Positions 40,286 to 49,101 of a stretch of DNA of 64,000 bases are shown here, one piece after another. The notes beneath the pieces were generated by a model that worked only from the letters and a program-made list of their open reading frames with translations, did not search any database and was not told the DNA's origin. How positions within the stretch are numbered: position 1 is the first letter of the stretch; every line of letters begins with the position of its first letter. The position numbers and the translations under genes were made by a program. Source of the stretch: Acidisphaera sp. L21 (GTDB lineage: Bacteria; Pseudomonadota; Alphaproteobacteria; Acetobacterales; Acetobacteraceae); contig NZ_LMUY01000103.1 of the NCBI RefSeq assembly GCF_009765685.1, forward strand, positions 35,955 through 99,954. The letters run 5' to 3'.

Positions 40286-41031
40286 GCACCGTTCTCGTCA
40301 CCGGCGCCACCGCCGGCTTCGGCGCTGCCATCACCAAGCGTCTGGTGGGCGACGGCCACCGCGTCATTGCCACCGGCCGCCGCAAGGACCGCCTGGACGC
40401 GCTGGTCGCCGAACTCGGCAGCGCAGTCCTGGCTTTCCCGCTGGATGTCACCGATGCGGCTGCCGTCGCTGCCATGCCCGGCAGCCTGCCCGAGGGGTGG
40501 CGCGAGGTCGATATCCTCGTCAACAACGCCGGTCTTGCGCTGGGTCTGGACCCGGCGTGGAAGGCGAGTCTGGCCGATTGGGACACCATGGTCGCCACCA
40601 ACATCACCGGGCTGATCGGCGTGACCCGCGCCCTGCTGCCAGCGATGGTCGAACGCAACCGCGGCTTCATCATCAATCTCAGCAGCACCGCCGGCAGCTA
40701 TCCCTACCCGGGCGGCCACGTCTATGGATCCAGCAAGGCATTCGTCACCCACTTCACCCTCAACCTGAAGTCGGACCTCGTCGGGACCAACATCCGCGTC
40801 AGCAGCGTGGAGCCTGGGCTCGTTGGCGGCACCGAGTTCAGCAGCGTTCGCTTCGGTGGCGATTCCGATAAAGCAGCTGGCGTTTACAAGGGCACCGTTC
40901 CGCTGAATGCCGAGGACATCGCTGAGACCGTGGGCTGGCTGGTCAGCTTGCCAGAACACGTCAACATCAACCGCGTGGAAATGATGCCAACCTGCCAGGC
41001 GCCTGGGCCCCTGGCCGTCAAGCGGACCTAA
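40282..41031 (+). CDS. SDR family NADP-dependent 3-hydroxy acid dehydrogenase (YdfG-like)
   Basis: Short-chain dehydrogenase (249 aa) close to YdfG, which oxidises L-allo-threonine, L-serine and 3-hydroxypropionate. The cofactor motif is TGATAGFG at residues 6-13. The Arg of ATGRRKDRL fits NADP. NNAG, the Ser in NLSSTAGSYPYPGG and the YGSSK catalytic pair are present, and the C-terminal RVSSVEPGLVGGTEFS block matches the YdfG branch. It overlaps ohr by four bases, so the two are co-translated. It ends three bases before the convergent radC. Confidence 0.92.
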   Translation: MSTVLVTGATAGFGAAITKRLVGDGHRVIATGRRKDRLDALVAELGSAVLAFPLDVTDAAAVAAMPGSLPEGWREVDILVNNAGLALGLDPAWKASLADWDTMVATNITGLIGVTRALLPAMVERNRGFIINLSSTAGSYPYPGGHVYGSSKAFVTHFTLNLKSDLVGTNIRVSSVEPGLVGGTEFSSVRFGGDSDKAAGVYKGTVPLNAEDIAETVGWLVSLPEHVNINRVEMMPTCQAPGPLAVKRT

Positions 41032-41034
41032 CGC

Positions 41035-41748
41035 TTACAGCAAGCCCTGCTGCCGGAAGCTGAGCCACTTGCCGTTACCGACGATGATGTGGTCATGGAC
41101 GACCACATCGATCGTCTCCAAGGCGCGCTTGATCTCCGCCGTCATATCCAGGTCCGGTCGTGACGGAGTGGGATCGCCACTTGGGTGGTTGTGCACAAGG
41201 ATCAGCGCCGTCGCGTGCAGTTCCAGCGCGCGCTTCGCCACCTCCCGCGGATAAACCGGCGTATGATTCACCGTGCCACGTGCCTGCGCCTCATCCGCAA
41301 GCAGCCGATTTTTGCCGTCCAAAAACAAGATGCGAAACTGTTCGATTCGTTCACGCGCGAGTTGGGCGTTCAAATATCCCATTAGCGCGTCCCAGTTGGA
41401 CAGGACGGGGCGGCCCTGAACCTCCGCCCGAATCAGCCGCACGGCCGCGGCGTGTACCGTCTTCAGTGCCGCACTGCCAGCTTCGCCCATCCCTTCTACG
41501 GAACGCAGATCCTGCAATGGTGCGGCAATTGCGTTCGCAAACGAGCCGAAGCGGTTCAGCAGCGCGCGCGCGATCGGCTTGGTATCGCGCCTTGGCAGCG
41601 CCAGAAACAGTACTAGTTCCAGCAACTCATGGTCCGCTACACTGTCGGGTCCCGCAGTCAGCAGGCGCTGTCGCAGACGCTGCCGGTGCCCCTCCGCGCT
41701 TAGCGGTGACGCGGGCTTTGGGTCGGGCCCGAGGTCCAAGCTGTCCAT
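41035..41748 (-). CDS. radC: RadC family JAB/MPN+ protein
   Basis: RadC-type protein (237 aa). The helix-hairpin-helix-like N-terminal part has ALLNRFGSFANAIAA and SVEGMGEAGSAALK. The C-terminal JAB metalloprotease-like domain has the metal motif LVHNHPSGDPTPSRPD. Despite its name, a repair role for RadC is disputed, and a link to natural transformation or genome maintenance is suggested for some. It is last in a same-strand run recA, cytidine deaminase, DUF3072, radC, separated from DUF3072 by 68 bp. Confidence 0.95.
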   Translation of the reverse strand: MDSLDLGPDPKPASPLSAEGHRQRLRQRLLTAGPDSVADHELLELVLFLALPRRDTKPIARALLNRFGSFANAIAAPLQDLRSVEGMGEAGSAALKTVHAAAVRLIRAEVQGRPVLSNWDALMGYLNAQLARERIEQFRILFLDGKNRLLADEAQARGTVNHTPVYPREVAKRALELHATALILVHNHPSGDPTPSRPDLDMTAEIKRALETIDVVVHDHIIVGNGKWLSFRQQGLL

Positions 41749-41816
41749 TCGACATCAGCCTGCCACGCCAACAGGCCGGACGGCAATCCAGCCGCCCGGT
41801 CAGCTTATGATAGGGC

Positions 41817-42047
41817 TTAGTGGTCCTTGCCCCGCCCCGTCTTACCCTGCAGCGCGTCGATCCGTTTAGACGCATCGGCCTTGCTCAGCGAGGCATCGAA
41901 TTCCTCGCCCGCTTCCTCGCAGAGCGTTTTCAGGTAGGAAGCCTGGGCCCCGGTCATGGTCTCATCTCCCGTGGTCCAGTTATCGGGATCCTTGACCGTA
42001 TTGGACGGGACCGAGTCATCATTGGTAGTCTTTGGGTTTGTGCTCAT
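41817..42047 (-). CDS. DUF3072 domain protein
   Basis: A 76-aa acidic, hydrophilic protein of the DUF3072 type. The core is DPDNWTTGDETMTGAQASYL followed by KTLCEEAGEEFDASLSKADA with a basic end (KTGRGKDH). Its function is unknown. Small proteins of this family are abundant in stress conditions in some alphaproteobacteria, but nothing here shows that. It starts 33 bp after the cytidine deaminase gene. Confidence 0.85.
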   Translation of the reverse strand: MSTNPKTTNDDSVPSNTVKDPDNWTTGDETMTGAQASYLKTLCEEAGEEFDASLSKADASKRIDALQGKTGRGKDH

Positions 42048-42080
42048 ACGAGATCAACGCGGATGTGCACGCTCTGTTCC

Positions 42081-42506
42081 CTATCGTTGGTAGGGCAACG
42101 GTAACAGAATGCGGACCGGGATTCGCTGCAGCCCACCGGGTCCCTGCACGATCACGTCAGCTGCCGGGTCGAAATCCGTCAGCATTTCCCGACAGGCGCC
42201 ACAGGGCGGCACAACCGCTATGTCTCGCACGCTTTCCTCGGCCTTGGGATGGCGAACCGCTACAGCGCACTCGACCGTGCCATCTCCCTCCAGGATCGCC
42301 CGGCCCAACGCCACTGCCTCGGCACACACCGAAAGGCGACCGACCGTGGCGCCCAAATGCACCCCGGTCCAGATCCGCCCATCACGCGAACGCAAAGCCG
42401 CACCGACAGTGTGCCAGTGCGGCTTATAGTGTTTTACCAGGATCGCCCGAGCCGCCTCGACCAATTCGAGGTCGGCCTCATCCAATTCTACGACCGCCGG
42501 GCTCAC
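42081..42506 (-). CDS. cytidine deaminase-like protein
   Basis: Zinc-dependent deaminase of the cytidine/blasticidin-S deaminase family (141 aa). The zinc site is formed by CAEAVALG (Cys and the proton-shuttle Glu) and [10 protein letters not shown] (two Cys). The helix-strand start [20 protein letters not shown] is typical. It probably salvages cytidine or deoxycytidine, though unusual nucleoside substrates are possible. It overlaps the recA stop by four bases (ATGA), an odd but clear translational coupling. Confidence 0.9.
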   Translation of the reverse strand: MSPAVVELDEADLELVEAARAILVKHYKPHWHTVGAALRSRDGRIWTGVHLGATVGRLSVCAEAVALGRAILEGDGTVECAVAVRHPKAEESVRDIAVVPPCGACREMLTDFDPAADVIVQGPGGLQRIPVRILLPLPYQR

Positions 42507-43540
42507 TCTGCGGCTTCGGCCTCTTCGCCTTCTTCCGGGGCGACCAACATCGCCTTCTCCACCACGACGGCCTGGTCCCGCACCCGCTTCTCAATGCTGA
42601 TGGCCACGTCCGGGTGGTCCTTCAGGAAGGTCTTGGCGTTCTCACGCCCCTGTCCGATCCGCTGGCTATCGTAGGAAAACCAGGCCCCTGACTTCTCCAC
42701 CACCCCGGCCTTGACGCCGAGGTCGACCAATTCGCCACGCTTGCTGATGCCTTCGCCATACATGATGTCGAACTCCACCTGGCGGAACGGGGGCGCCAGC
42801 TTGTTCTTCACCACTTTCACCCGGGTTTGGTTGCCCACCACCTCGTCCCGATCCTTGATTTGCCCGATACGCCGAATCTCCAGCCGAATCGAAGCGTAGA
42901 ACTTCAGGGCGTTGCCGCCGGTGGTCGTCTCCGGGTTGCCGAACATCACGCCGATCTTCAACCGGATCTGGTTCAGGAAGATCAGCATCGTCTTGGATTT
43001 CGAGACGCTGCCCGTCAACTTACGTAGTGCCTGGCTCATCAAACGGGCGTGTAGGCCGACATGGGTATCCCCCATCTCACCCTCCAGCTCCGCCCGCGGC
43101 ACTAGCGCGGCGACGCTGTCGATCACCACGATGTCGATAGCGCCGGACCGCACCAGCGTGTCGCAAATCTCCAGCGCCTGCTCACCACCATCCGGCTGCG
43201 ACAGCAGCAGATTGTCTACATCGACACCCAACTTGCGGGCGTAAATCGGGTCCAGCGCATGTTCCGCATCGATAAACGCGCACGTGCCGCCACGCTTCTG
43301 CGCCTCTGCAATCGCATGCAGCGCCAGCGTCGTCTTGCCAGAGCTTTCCGGACCATAGATCTCCACGATCCGGCCGCGTGGAAACCCACCAATCCCAATG
43401 GCCATGTCCAGCCCCAACGAGCCGGACGAGATCACATCGATCTGCTCATCCGACCGAGCGCCCATGCGCATGATGGACCCTTTGCCGAAGGCCCGTTCGA
43501 TCTGGCTGAGCGCGGCGTCGAGCGCCTTGGTCCTGTCCAT
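42503..43540 (-). CDS. recA: recombinase A
   Basis: RecA strand-exchange ATPase and SOS co-protease (345 aa). Walker [10 protein letters not shown] is at residues 63-71, [19 protein letters not shown] precedes it, Walker [21 protein letters not shown] follows, and loop-2 region [20 protein letters not shown] comes next. The C-terminus is acidic ([10 protein letters not shown]), as usual. The open frame reaches 43591, but the AAGGAA ribosome site sets the start at [11 protein letters not shown] (43540), matching the family length. It is the first gene of the run ending in radC. Confidence 0.98.
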   Translation of the reverse strand: MDRTKALDAALSQIERAFGKGSIMRMGARSDEQIDVISSGSLGLDMAIGIGGFPRGRIVEIYGPESSGKTTLALHAIAEAQKRGGTCAFIDAEHALDPIYARKLGVDVDNLLLSQPDGGEQALEICDTLVRSGAIDIVVIDSVAALVPRAELEGEMGDTHVGLHARLMSQALRKLTGSVSKSKTMLIFLNQIRLKIGVMFGNPETTTGGNALKFYASIRLEIRRIGQIKDRDEVVGNQTRVKVVKNKLAPPFRQVEFDIMYGEGISKRGELVDLGVKAGVVEKSGAWFSYDSQRIGQGRENAKTFLKDHPDVAISIEKRVRDQAVVVEKAMLVAPEEGEEAEAAE

Positions 43541-43673
43541 GGGAAATTCCTTGTGTCTGGCGAGTCGGGCGGCGAAGTTCGGCTCTGTCATAGGCCGAAA
43601 AGGCCCCGTAACCGAGCCTCCGACCCACCCCAGCCGCCGTGCTCATTTTAACGCGTTTGCTGTGCTGGATGCG

Positions 43674-43706
43674 TTAATAAACCGTGCCTCTTCCGTTCAC
43701 AAGAAC
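43674..43706 (-). promoter_or_regulatory. candidate recA promoter with overlapping palindrome
   Basis: Read on the minus strand, a -35-like TTGTGA (43697-43702) and a -10-like TATTAA (43674-43679) are exactly 17 bp apart, about 135 bp upstream of the recA ATG. The palindrome GTTC-ACAA-GAAC (43695-43706) covers the -35. This is not the alphaproteobacterial LexA direct repeat GTTC-N7-GTTC, which I did not find in the 241-bp gap. An SOS operator of a different type is possible. Confidence 0.4.
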
Positions 43707-43781
43707 AAAACGTGATCAACTTCACCCGCTCGTAGATATTCGGGTTCGAGTGGTTGAGCTCGAGTTTTTGAGTTCAAGAAA

Positions 43782-45470
43782 TCAGCCGGGTAGATCGCCC
43801 GGCAGTGCCCGCTCCCGCACCGCCGCGAGCATGACCTTCAGCGTGTAGGGTTTGGGCAAAAACGCAATATCTTCCGCCGCCAGATCGCCCCGGACCGCTT
43901 CTTCCGCGTATCCGGACGCCAGAATCGCTGGCAAACCCGGAAACTGCTCCCGCACGGCGCGCACCAACGATGGCCCGTCCATACCCGGCATCACCACGTC
44001 CGAGAGGATCACAACAGGCCTGGCGCCTTCCTCCTGCTCGGCCAGCAACGCCAGTGCGGCCTCGCCCGACTCGGCGCTCAACACCGTCCAACCTTCTTTG
44101 GTCAGCGCACGGGCCGCCAATCGACGCACGCCATCCTCGTCATCCACCAGCAGCACGGTGCGCCCGCCCGGCGCCGAATGCACCACCGGCTCAACAATCG
44201 CCGGGACCTCCGCCACCATCGACACAGGGGCCGCCGCAGCGTCGCCAACCGGCAGCCGGGGTATCGCCATCGCATCGCCGTCGTGGCGCGGCAAATAGAT
44301 CCGGATCCGCGTGCCCTTGCCAAGCAAGCTATCGACGGCGAGGAACCCGTCCGATTGGCGAATAATCCCATGCACGGTCGACAGCCCAAGCCCGCTGCCC
44401 CCACGCTCCCGCCTCGTGGTGAAGAACGGATCGAAGATCCGCGGCAACACCTCCGGTGGAATACCCACCCCGGTATCCTGCACCTCGACCATCACGTAGC
44501 GACCCGGCGGGATCGTCTCCTCGCCGCGAATCAGTGCGCGATACAGCGTGATGTGCCCGGTGCGCAGGGTCAGCTGCCCGCCCTCCGTCATCGCATCGCG
44601 CGCATTCACCGCCAGATTCACCAGCACCTGGTCCAGCTGCGTCGGGTCGACGCGAACCGTGCGCCCCGGATGCTCCAGCTCCAGCTCCAGCCGGATCGTG
44701 CTGCCCAGCAGCCGGCGCAGCAGCCCCGTCAGGTTCTCCACCGCATCGTTGATCGACACGGCCCGCGGCTGCAGCGTTTGTTGCCGCCCGAATGCCAGCA
44801 ATTGGCGCACCAATGCTGCCCCGCGCCCAGCGCTGGTGCGGATCTGCTCCAGATCCTCCACCGTATCCTGCTCCGGCAGGCCGCGGGCCAACGCCTCATC
44901 CGCCGCACCGATAATCGCCGTCAGCAAATTGTTGAAGTCGTGTGCGATGCCACCGGCCAACTGGCCCACCGCCTGCAGTTTCTGGCTCTGCGCCAACTGC
45001 GCTTCCAGCCGCTTTTGCGCCGAGATATCCGTCAGTTGCAGCACGGCCCCACTGACGGTCTCATCCGCCTCGCGCAGCGCCACGGTGGACACCTCCACCG
45101 TCTGTTCCGAGGCGCCGCTCTTGCCCCGCAACATCGAGATAAAGGACCGCGGCGGCCGCCGCCCCTGCAACGAGGGCGCGAGCTCATCCCAAACCTCATC
45201 CCGCCGCTGCTCGCAGAACATGTCCTGCACGGGCTGGCCCGGCGACAAATCGCATTCCCGGTCTACCATGCGCCGCAGCGACTCATTCACCCGGATCAGC
45301 TTGCCAGCCCGGTCCACGATGGCGATGCCGACCGAGGATTCCTGCACCAGCACCTGCAGTATGTCGTCCAACGGACCGGACAGCCGGTCGATCAGGCGCT
45401 TCGCCCGGGGTCGATTGCGGCCCCACGGCCAGGCCCATAGGCGCGGAGGAAACGACACCGCGGCACTCAT
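43782..45470 (-). CDS. hybrid sensor histidine kinase, CckA-like
   Basis: Hybrid histidine kinase (562 aa). A PAS domain lies at about residues 35-150 (SSVGIAIVDRAGKLIRVNES), HisKA carries the phospho-His in VGQLAGGIAHDFNNLLTAII (His177), the ATPase has VLVNLAVNARDAM and GSGLGLSTVHGI, and the C-terminal receiver has DVVMPGMDG with Asp491 and the FLPKP end. The His-box and receiver match CckA, which feeds phosphate through ChpT to CtrA. No membrane segment is visible, unlike Caulobacter CckA. The ATG overlaps the flhB stop (ATGA), so kinase synthesis is tied to the flagellar export operon. Confidence 0.8.
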   Translation of the reverse strand: MSAAVSFPPRLWAWPWGRNRPRAKRLIDRLSGPLDDILQVLVQESSVGIAIVDRAGKLIRVNESLRRMVDRECDLSPGQPVQDMFCEQRRDEVWDELAPSLQGRRPPRSFISMLRGKSGASEQTVEVSTVALREADETVSGAVLQLTDISAQKRLEAQLAQSQKLQAVGQLAGGIAHDFNNLLTAIIGAADEALARGLPEQDTVEDLEQIRTSAGRGAALVRQLLAFGRQQTLQPRAVSINDAVENLTGLLRRLLGSTIRLELELEHPGRTVRVDPTQLDQVLVNLAVNARDAMTEGGQLTLRTGHITLYRALIRGEETIPPGRYVMVEVQDTGVGIPPEVLPRIFDPFFTTRRERGGSGLGLSTVHGIIRQSDGFLAVDSLLGKGTRIRIYLPRHDGDAMAIPRLPVGDAAAAPVSMVAEVPAIVEPVVHSAPGGRTVLLVDDEDGVRRLAARALTKEGWTVLSAESGEAALALLAEQEEGARPVVILSDVVMPGMDGPSLVRAVREQFPGLPAILASGYAEEAVRGDLAAEDIAFLPKPYTLKVMLAAVRERALPGDLPG

Positions 45471-46513
45471 CGGGCGACACGGCCGCGCAGGCGCCACACG
45501 TAGGCGATCACCTCGGCCACCATCTTGAAATGCTCGGCCGGGATCTCGGCATCCAGCTCAACCTTATACAGGGCACGGGCCAGGGGCGGGTTTGGTACGA
45601 GCGGCACACGGTGCTCGGACGCCAACTCACGAATACGGGCTGCCACCTCATCGACCCCCTTCGCGACGACGCGGGGTGCGCCGCCCTTCTCGCGGTCATA
45701 TAACAATGCGATAGCGTAGTGGGTTGGGTTCGTCACCACCACTGTTGCAGTCGGCACTGCGGCCATCATCCGCTTGCGTGCCCGCGACATCCGGATCTGC
45801 CGCAACCGCGCCTTCACATGCGGGTTGCCATCCGACTCCTTGGCCTCCTGCCGGATGTCTTCCTTGCTCATCCGCAGCTCTTTGTGGTGCTTGTAGCGCA
45901 CCCACCACATGTCGGCCCCGGCGATCACCACCTGCGCGCCCAGCAGCGTCATCGTCAATTGCAGCACCTGGCGCATGATCCGGTCCGCAAGTTGCGCCGG
46001 CAGCCAAGACGTCGCCCCCGCCATCGCCATCACGTTGCCCGACAGCACGTGATACGCCGCGAAGCCGAGCACCCCCAGCTTCAGGATCGACTTGCCCGCC
46101 TCCACCAGCCCAGTCATGCCGAACAGCCGCTTGAACCCCTTCATCGGGCTCAAACGCATCAGATCCGGCATCAGGGCGTTCATGTTGAACACCAGCCCAG
46201 TCTGCAACAACGTCGCTGCCACCGACGCCGCCAACACCCCCAAAATCACCGGTGACGCCAACGTCGCGATAGCCATCACCGCCGCCACCAGCGCATCCTT
46301 CGGGTCCTGCGTGATGGAAAGGTCCAGCATCGGGGTCAACCGGTTGGCGACGCTCTGCCCCATCGATGGGCCGAACATCATCAGCACCATCGTGGCCGCA
46401 CCCAGCCCCGCCAGCGCCGGCACCTCGCGTGAGACGGCAACGCTCCCCTCGCTTCGGGCACGTTCGAGCCGTTTGGGGGTAGCGGCCTCTGTCCGGTCTT
46501 CGGTGTCTGCCAC
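45467..46513 (-). CDS. flhB: flagellar type III export switch protein FlhB
   Basis: Inner-membrane export-gate protein that switches substrate specificity from rod/hook to filament (348 aa). The N-terminus TEAATPKRLERARSEGSVAV, four membrane helices and the cytoplasmic domain are typical. The autocleavage motif NPTH is at residues 262-265 within VVTNPTHYAIALLYD. Next comes the VVAKGVDEVAARIRELA helix. It follows fliR after three bases and overlaps the CckA-like kinase. Confidence 0.98.
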   Translation of the reverse strand: MADTEDRTEAATPKRLERARSEGSVAVSREVPALAGLGAATMVLMMFGPSMGQSVANRLTPMLDLSITQDPKDALVAAVMAIATLASPVILGVLAASVAATLLQTGLVFNMNALMPDLMRLSPMKGFKRLFGMTGLVEAGKSILKLGVLGFAAYHVLSGNVMAMAGATSWLPAQLADRIMRQVLQLTMTLLGAQVVIAGADMWWVRYKHHKELRMSKEDIRQEAKESDGNPHVKARLRQIRMSRARKRMMAAVPTATVVVTNPTHYAIALLYDREKGGAPRVVAKGVDEVAARIRELASEHRVPLVPNPPLARALYKVELDAEIPAEHFKMVAEVIAYVWRLRGRVAR

Positions 46514-46516
46514 CCG

Positions 46517-47293
46517 CTACAATCCCGGTAGCACGTTGAAGCTTTCGCGCGCCGTCTCGACCCAGATCTCGGCCAGGCTGGTCGCCAGAATGGCCAATAA
46601 CGCCAGACCACCGATAATCTGACCCGGCATAGCCGCGAAATATATTTGCAGTTGCGGAATCAACCGCGACAGCAGGCCTAGCCCCACCTGCCACACCACG
46701 CTGGCAATCACGAATGGCGCCGCCAGCCGCATCGACAGCCCGAACGTGGTCGATACCGCGCCTACGGCCGCATCCACCCCGTCCGTTACCGACAGCAGAT
46801 GGCCCATCGGCACCAAACTATAGCTGCCGGACAACGCCGCCACCGGCAGCGCCCACAGTCCCGTGCCCAGCACCAACACTGGCGCCGCCAGCGAGAACAT
46901 CCGCGAAATCGTGCTGGTTTGGCCCAACATCGGGTCGGGCGCCACGATGCTGGTCAGCCCCAGCATTACCGAAATAATCTGCCCCGCCATTGGCAAGGCC
47001 AGCGCAATGCACCGCGCCAACCAGCCCAACACGCCACCGCAAAGCAATTCCGCTCCGATCATCGCCAGCATCGGCCACGGTCCCGGCGGCTGCATCACCC
47101 CCACGCCGGGCAACACCAGCACCACCAACCCGATCGACAACCCGGCGCGTAGCGACGCCGGCGGCTCCGCCTCACCCAACCCGGGCAGCAACATGACCGC
47201 CGAGCCGCAACGGCACAGCACCAGCACGAACGAGAACGCCCACGCGGGGAGCGCAGCCAGCAGCGCCGACGTGTCGAGCGCCGACAGGTCCAT
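46517..47293 (-). CDS. fliR: flagellar export protein FliR
   Basis: Polytopic export-gate component (258 aa, about six membrane helices) that forms the FliP5Q4R1 core. Typical features are FVLVLCRCGSAVMLLPGLGE near the N-terminus and AAPFVIASVVWQVGLGLLSR in the second half, then a GGLALLAILATSLAEIWV ending. The start overlaps the fliQ stop by one base (TAATG). Confidence 0.96.
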   Translation of the reverse strand: MDLSALDTSALLAALPAWAFSFVLVLCRCGSAVMLLPGLGEAEPPASLRAGLSIGLVVLVLPGVGVMQPPGPWPMLAMIGAELLCGGVLGWLARCIALALPMAGQIISVMLGLTSIVAPDPMLGQTSTISRMFSLAAPVLVLGTGLWALPVAALSGSYSLVPMGHLLSVTDGVDAAVGAVSTTFGLSMRLAAPFVIASVVWQVGLGLLSRLIPQLQIYFAAMPGQIIGGLALLAILATSLAEIWVETARESFNVLPGL

Positions 47294-47565
47294 TATTGAC
47301 CGCCGATGGCGATCATTTGGTCGAACAGGCCGTGCGTGTAGTCCGACAGCGTCGCCAACATGAACGGACCCGTCAGCGCCAACACGCCGACGATGACCAC
47401 AACCTTCGGAACGAAGGCCAACGTCGCTTCATTCACCTGGGTAATGGCCTGGACCAGCGACATGAACACGCCGACTGCAAGCGCCGAGAGCAGCGCCGGG
47501 CCGCCCATTTTCAACACCACTATCATCGTCGCGTGCAATGCTGCACCAACGTCGCCTTCGCCCAT
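47293..47565 (-). CDS. fliQ: flagellar export protein FliQ
   Basis: Small export-gate subunit (90 aa) with two membrane helices: PALLSALAVGVFMSLVQAIT and VVVIVGVLALTGPFMLATLS, joined by the conserved QVNEATLAFVPK loop. A strong AAGGAGC sits seven bases before the ATG. It lies 38 bp downstream of fliE and overlaps fliR. Confidence 0.97.
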   Translation of the reverse strand: MGEGDVGAALHATMIVVLKMGGPALLSALAVGVFMSLVQAITQVNEATLAFVPKVVVIVGVLALTGPFMLATLSDYTHGLFDQMIAIGGQ

Positions 47566-47603
47566 GCCATGCTCCTTTTTGGATTGGCTGCGTCAGATAA
47601 GCG

Positions 47604-47918
47604 TTAGATCGGCATCTTCATGATGTCCTGATACGCCTGCACCACCCTGTCGCGTATTGCGGATGTGGTTTGTAAAGCCAGTTCGGCCCTGTTCACCGCA
47701 GTCACCACATCGGTGAGGTTCGCCGTGCCGGTGCCAGCGATCGCCTCGGCCGATTTCGTGTCTGCCGTATGGCCGGTATCAACCACGCCCTGCAGCGCCT
47801 GGGTCAGCGCATTGCCGAAGCCCTCCATGCTTGGCGCCTGCCCGGCATCGACGCGGCCATACGCCCCCGCAGCGCTCGCGGCCGAAACCGAAAGGCCTGG
47901 GATGGCAGGAACGCTCAT
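47604..47918 (-). CDS. fliE: flagellar hook-basal body complex protein FliE
   Basis: Rod-MS ring adaptor, 104 aa. A variable N-terminus is followed by FGNALTQALQGVVDTGHTAD and the conserved C-terminal LTDVVTAVNRAELALQTTSA then IRDRVVQAYQDIMKMPI, the standard FliE end. The ATG overlaps the flgC stop (ATGA). Confidence 0.96.
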   Translation of the reverse strand: MSVPAIPGLSVSAASAAGAYGRVDAGQAPSMEGFGNALTQALQGVVDTGHTADTKSAEAIAGTGTANLTDVVTAVNRAELALQTTSAIRDRVVQAYQDIMKMPI

Positions 47919-48322
47919 TTCAGCAGATCGATCGCACGCGTCAGCATCGTGCGCGTCACTTCCATCACGTTCAGGTTCGCGCTGAACGAGCGCTGAGCCT
48001 CCCGCATGTCCATCACTTCGACAAAGCTGTTAACGTTCGGCGTCTGCACGTAGCCCTGGGCGTCCGCCGCCGGGTGGGACGGGTCGTAGCGCTTCGGGAA
48101 TGCGGCCTTGTCGGTGCCGACGTTCTTCACGCGAACGGTATCCTCGCCCAACGTGGCGTCCATCTTATCTTCGAACGTCACCGTCTTTCGGCGATACGGG
48201 CTGGCGCCCGGCGCATCCCCCGTCGTGTCCTGGTTGGCGAGGTTTTCCGCGATCACGCGCAGCCGCGTGGTCTGTGCGTCCATGCCGCGGGCGGAAATGC
48301 TCAGTGCCTTGGTCAGATCCAT
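47915..48322 (-). CDS. flgC: flagellar basal-body rod protein FlgC
   Basis: Proximal rod protein (135 aa). It carries the rod N-terminal motif SARGMDAQTTRLRVIAENLA with ANQDTT, and the C-terminal helix EAQRSFSANLNVMEVTRTML. PNVNSFVEVMDM before it is conserved in FlgC. An AGGAGCC lies before the ATG. It is eight bases downstream of flgB. Confidence 0.97.
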   Translation of the reverse strand: MDLTKALSISARGMDAQTTRLRVIAENLANQDTTGDAPGASPYRRKTVTFEDKMDATLGEDTVRVKNVGTDKAAFPKRYDPSHPAADAQGYVQTPNVNSFVEVMDMREAQRSFSANLNVMEVTRTMLTRAIDLLK

Positions 48323-48330
48323 GCTGGCTC

Positions 48331-48711
48331 CTACTTGCCGATCGCGATGCGGAACAGGCCGAGATACTTGTGATAGAGATTTGTCACCAAAGCCTGAGTA
48401 CTGGCGTCGTCGGCGACCTTGGTCATCTCGGTCTCGATCGACACCGCGTTGCCGTCCGGCGCCCGCTCGCTAGGGCGGATCATTGGGTCGGTCCGGCCGA
48501 CCGAACTGGTGCCGGTCATGTGCGCCGCGTTCGTGACCGCCATGTCCGGCATCGATTGCGCCAGCAGCTTGGCGAATGGCTGCAGATCCTTGGCCACATA
48601 TCCGGGCGAGTTGGCGTTGGCGATATTCTGCGCCAACAACCCCTGTCGCTTATCGACCCAGGCGAGCTTGCGTTCTGCAAGGTCGAACAGACCCATACCG
48701 TCGTTCTTCAT
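48331..48711 (-). CDS. flgB: flagellar basal-body rod protein FlgB
   Basis: Proximal rod protein (126 aa). The start MKNDGMGLFDLAERKLAWVD leads into the rod motif KRQGLLAQNIANANSPGYVA. The C-terminal helix STQALVTNLYHKYLGLFRIA is typical. The open frame runs to 48831, but that part overlaps the divergent 97-aa gene and has no FlgB likeness. It is the first gene of the flgB-flgC-fliE-fliQ-fliR-flhB-kinase run. I could not find a sigma-54 site in the 85 bp upstream. Confidence 0.95.
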   Translation of the reverse strand: MKNDGMGLFDLAERKLAWVDKRQGLLAQNIANANSPGYVAKDLQPFAKLLAQSMPDMAVTNAAHMTGTSSVGRTDPMIRPSERAPDGNAVSIETEMTKVADDASTQALVTNLYHKYLGLFRIAIGK

Positions 48712-48796
48712 GGCCGCACTCTCGCGCGCAACAGTTTCGAGCGGGTTAATTCCAGGCAGCAACGCTTCGGTAATTCCTCCCTGCCTATAAGGCCGT

Positions 48797-49090
48797 ATGA
48801 CAACCACGCCCGGGCTGTTCAATTTCGACAACGCCGACTACGAGGCGAACGCGCTGAAGACCGCCATCGGTATGGCCGAGGGTCTGGCGCGGACGATCTG
48901 CATCGCCCGTCTCCTGGTGGAAAACGGCCGCACGGTCGACATGGCGGGCCTGGATCGCGGCGTTGGTCTGCTGTGCGCCAAGGCGCTCGACCTACCGCCC
49001 GATTCCGGCCGCAGCCTGCGCCCAACGCTGATGATGGTGCTGGAGGAGGCGAACGGTCTGACGGAGGCGATACAGAACCAAGCCGCCTAA
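48797..49090 (+). CDS. unknown 97-aa protein between flgB and fliO
   Basis: I do not recognise this protein. It is short and mostly helical by eye, with ANALKTAIGMAEGLARTICI and ARLLVENGRTVDMAGLDRGV, then a LRPTLMMVLEEANGLTEAI helix. No signal or membrane segment is seen. It is divergent from flgB across 85 bp and upstream of fliO in the same direction, so a flagellar link (chaperone, regulator) is suggested by position only. Confidence 0.6.
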   Translation: MTTTPGLFNFDNADYEANALKTAIGMAEGLARTICIARLLVENGRTVDMAGLDRGVGLLCAKALDLPPDSGRSLRPTLMMVLEEANGLTEAIQNQAA

Positions 49091-49101
49091 ACCAAACCCA
49101 C

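Noticed and set aside
48712-48796. Sigma-54 promoter for flgB
   Set aside because: The closest match has the GG-GC spacing short by one base and no TTGC, so I do not call it.
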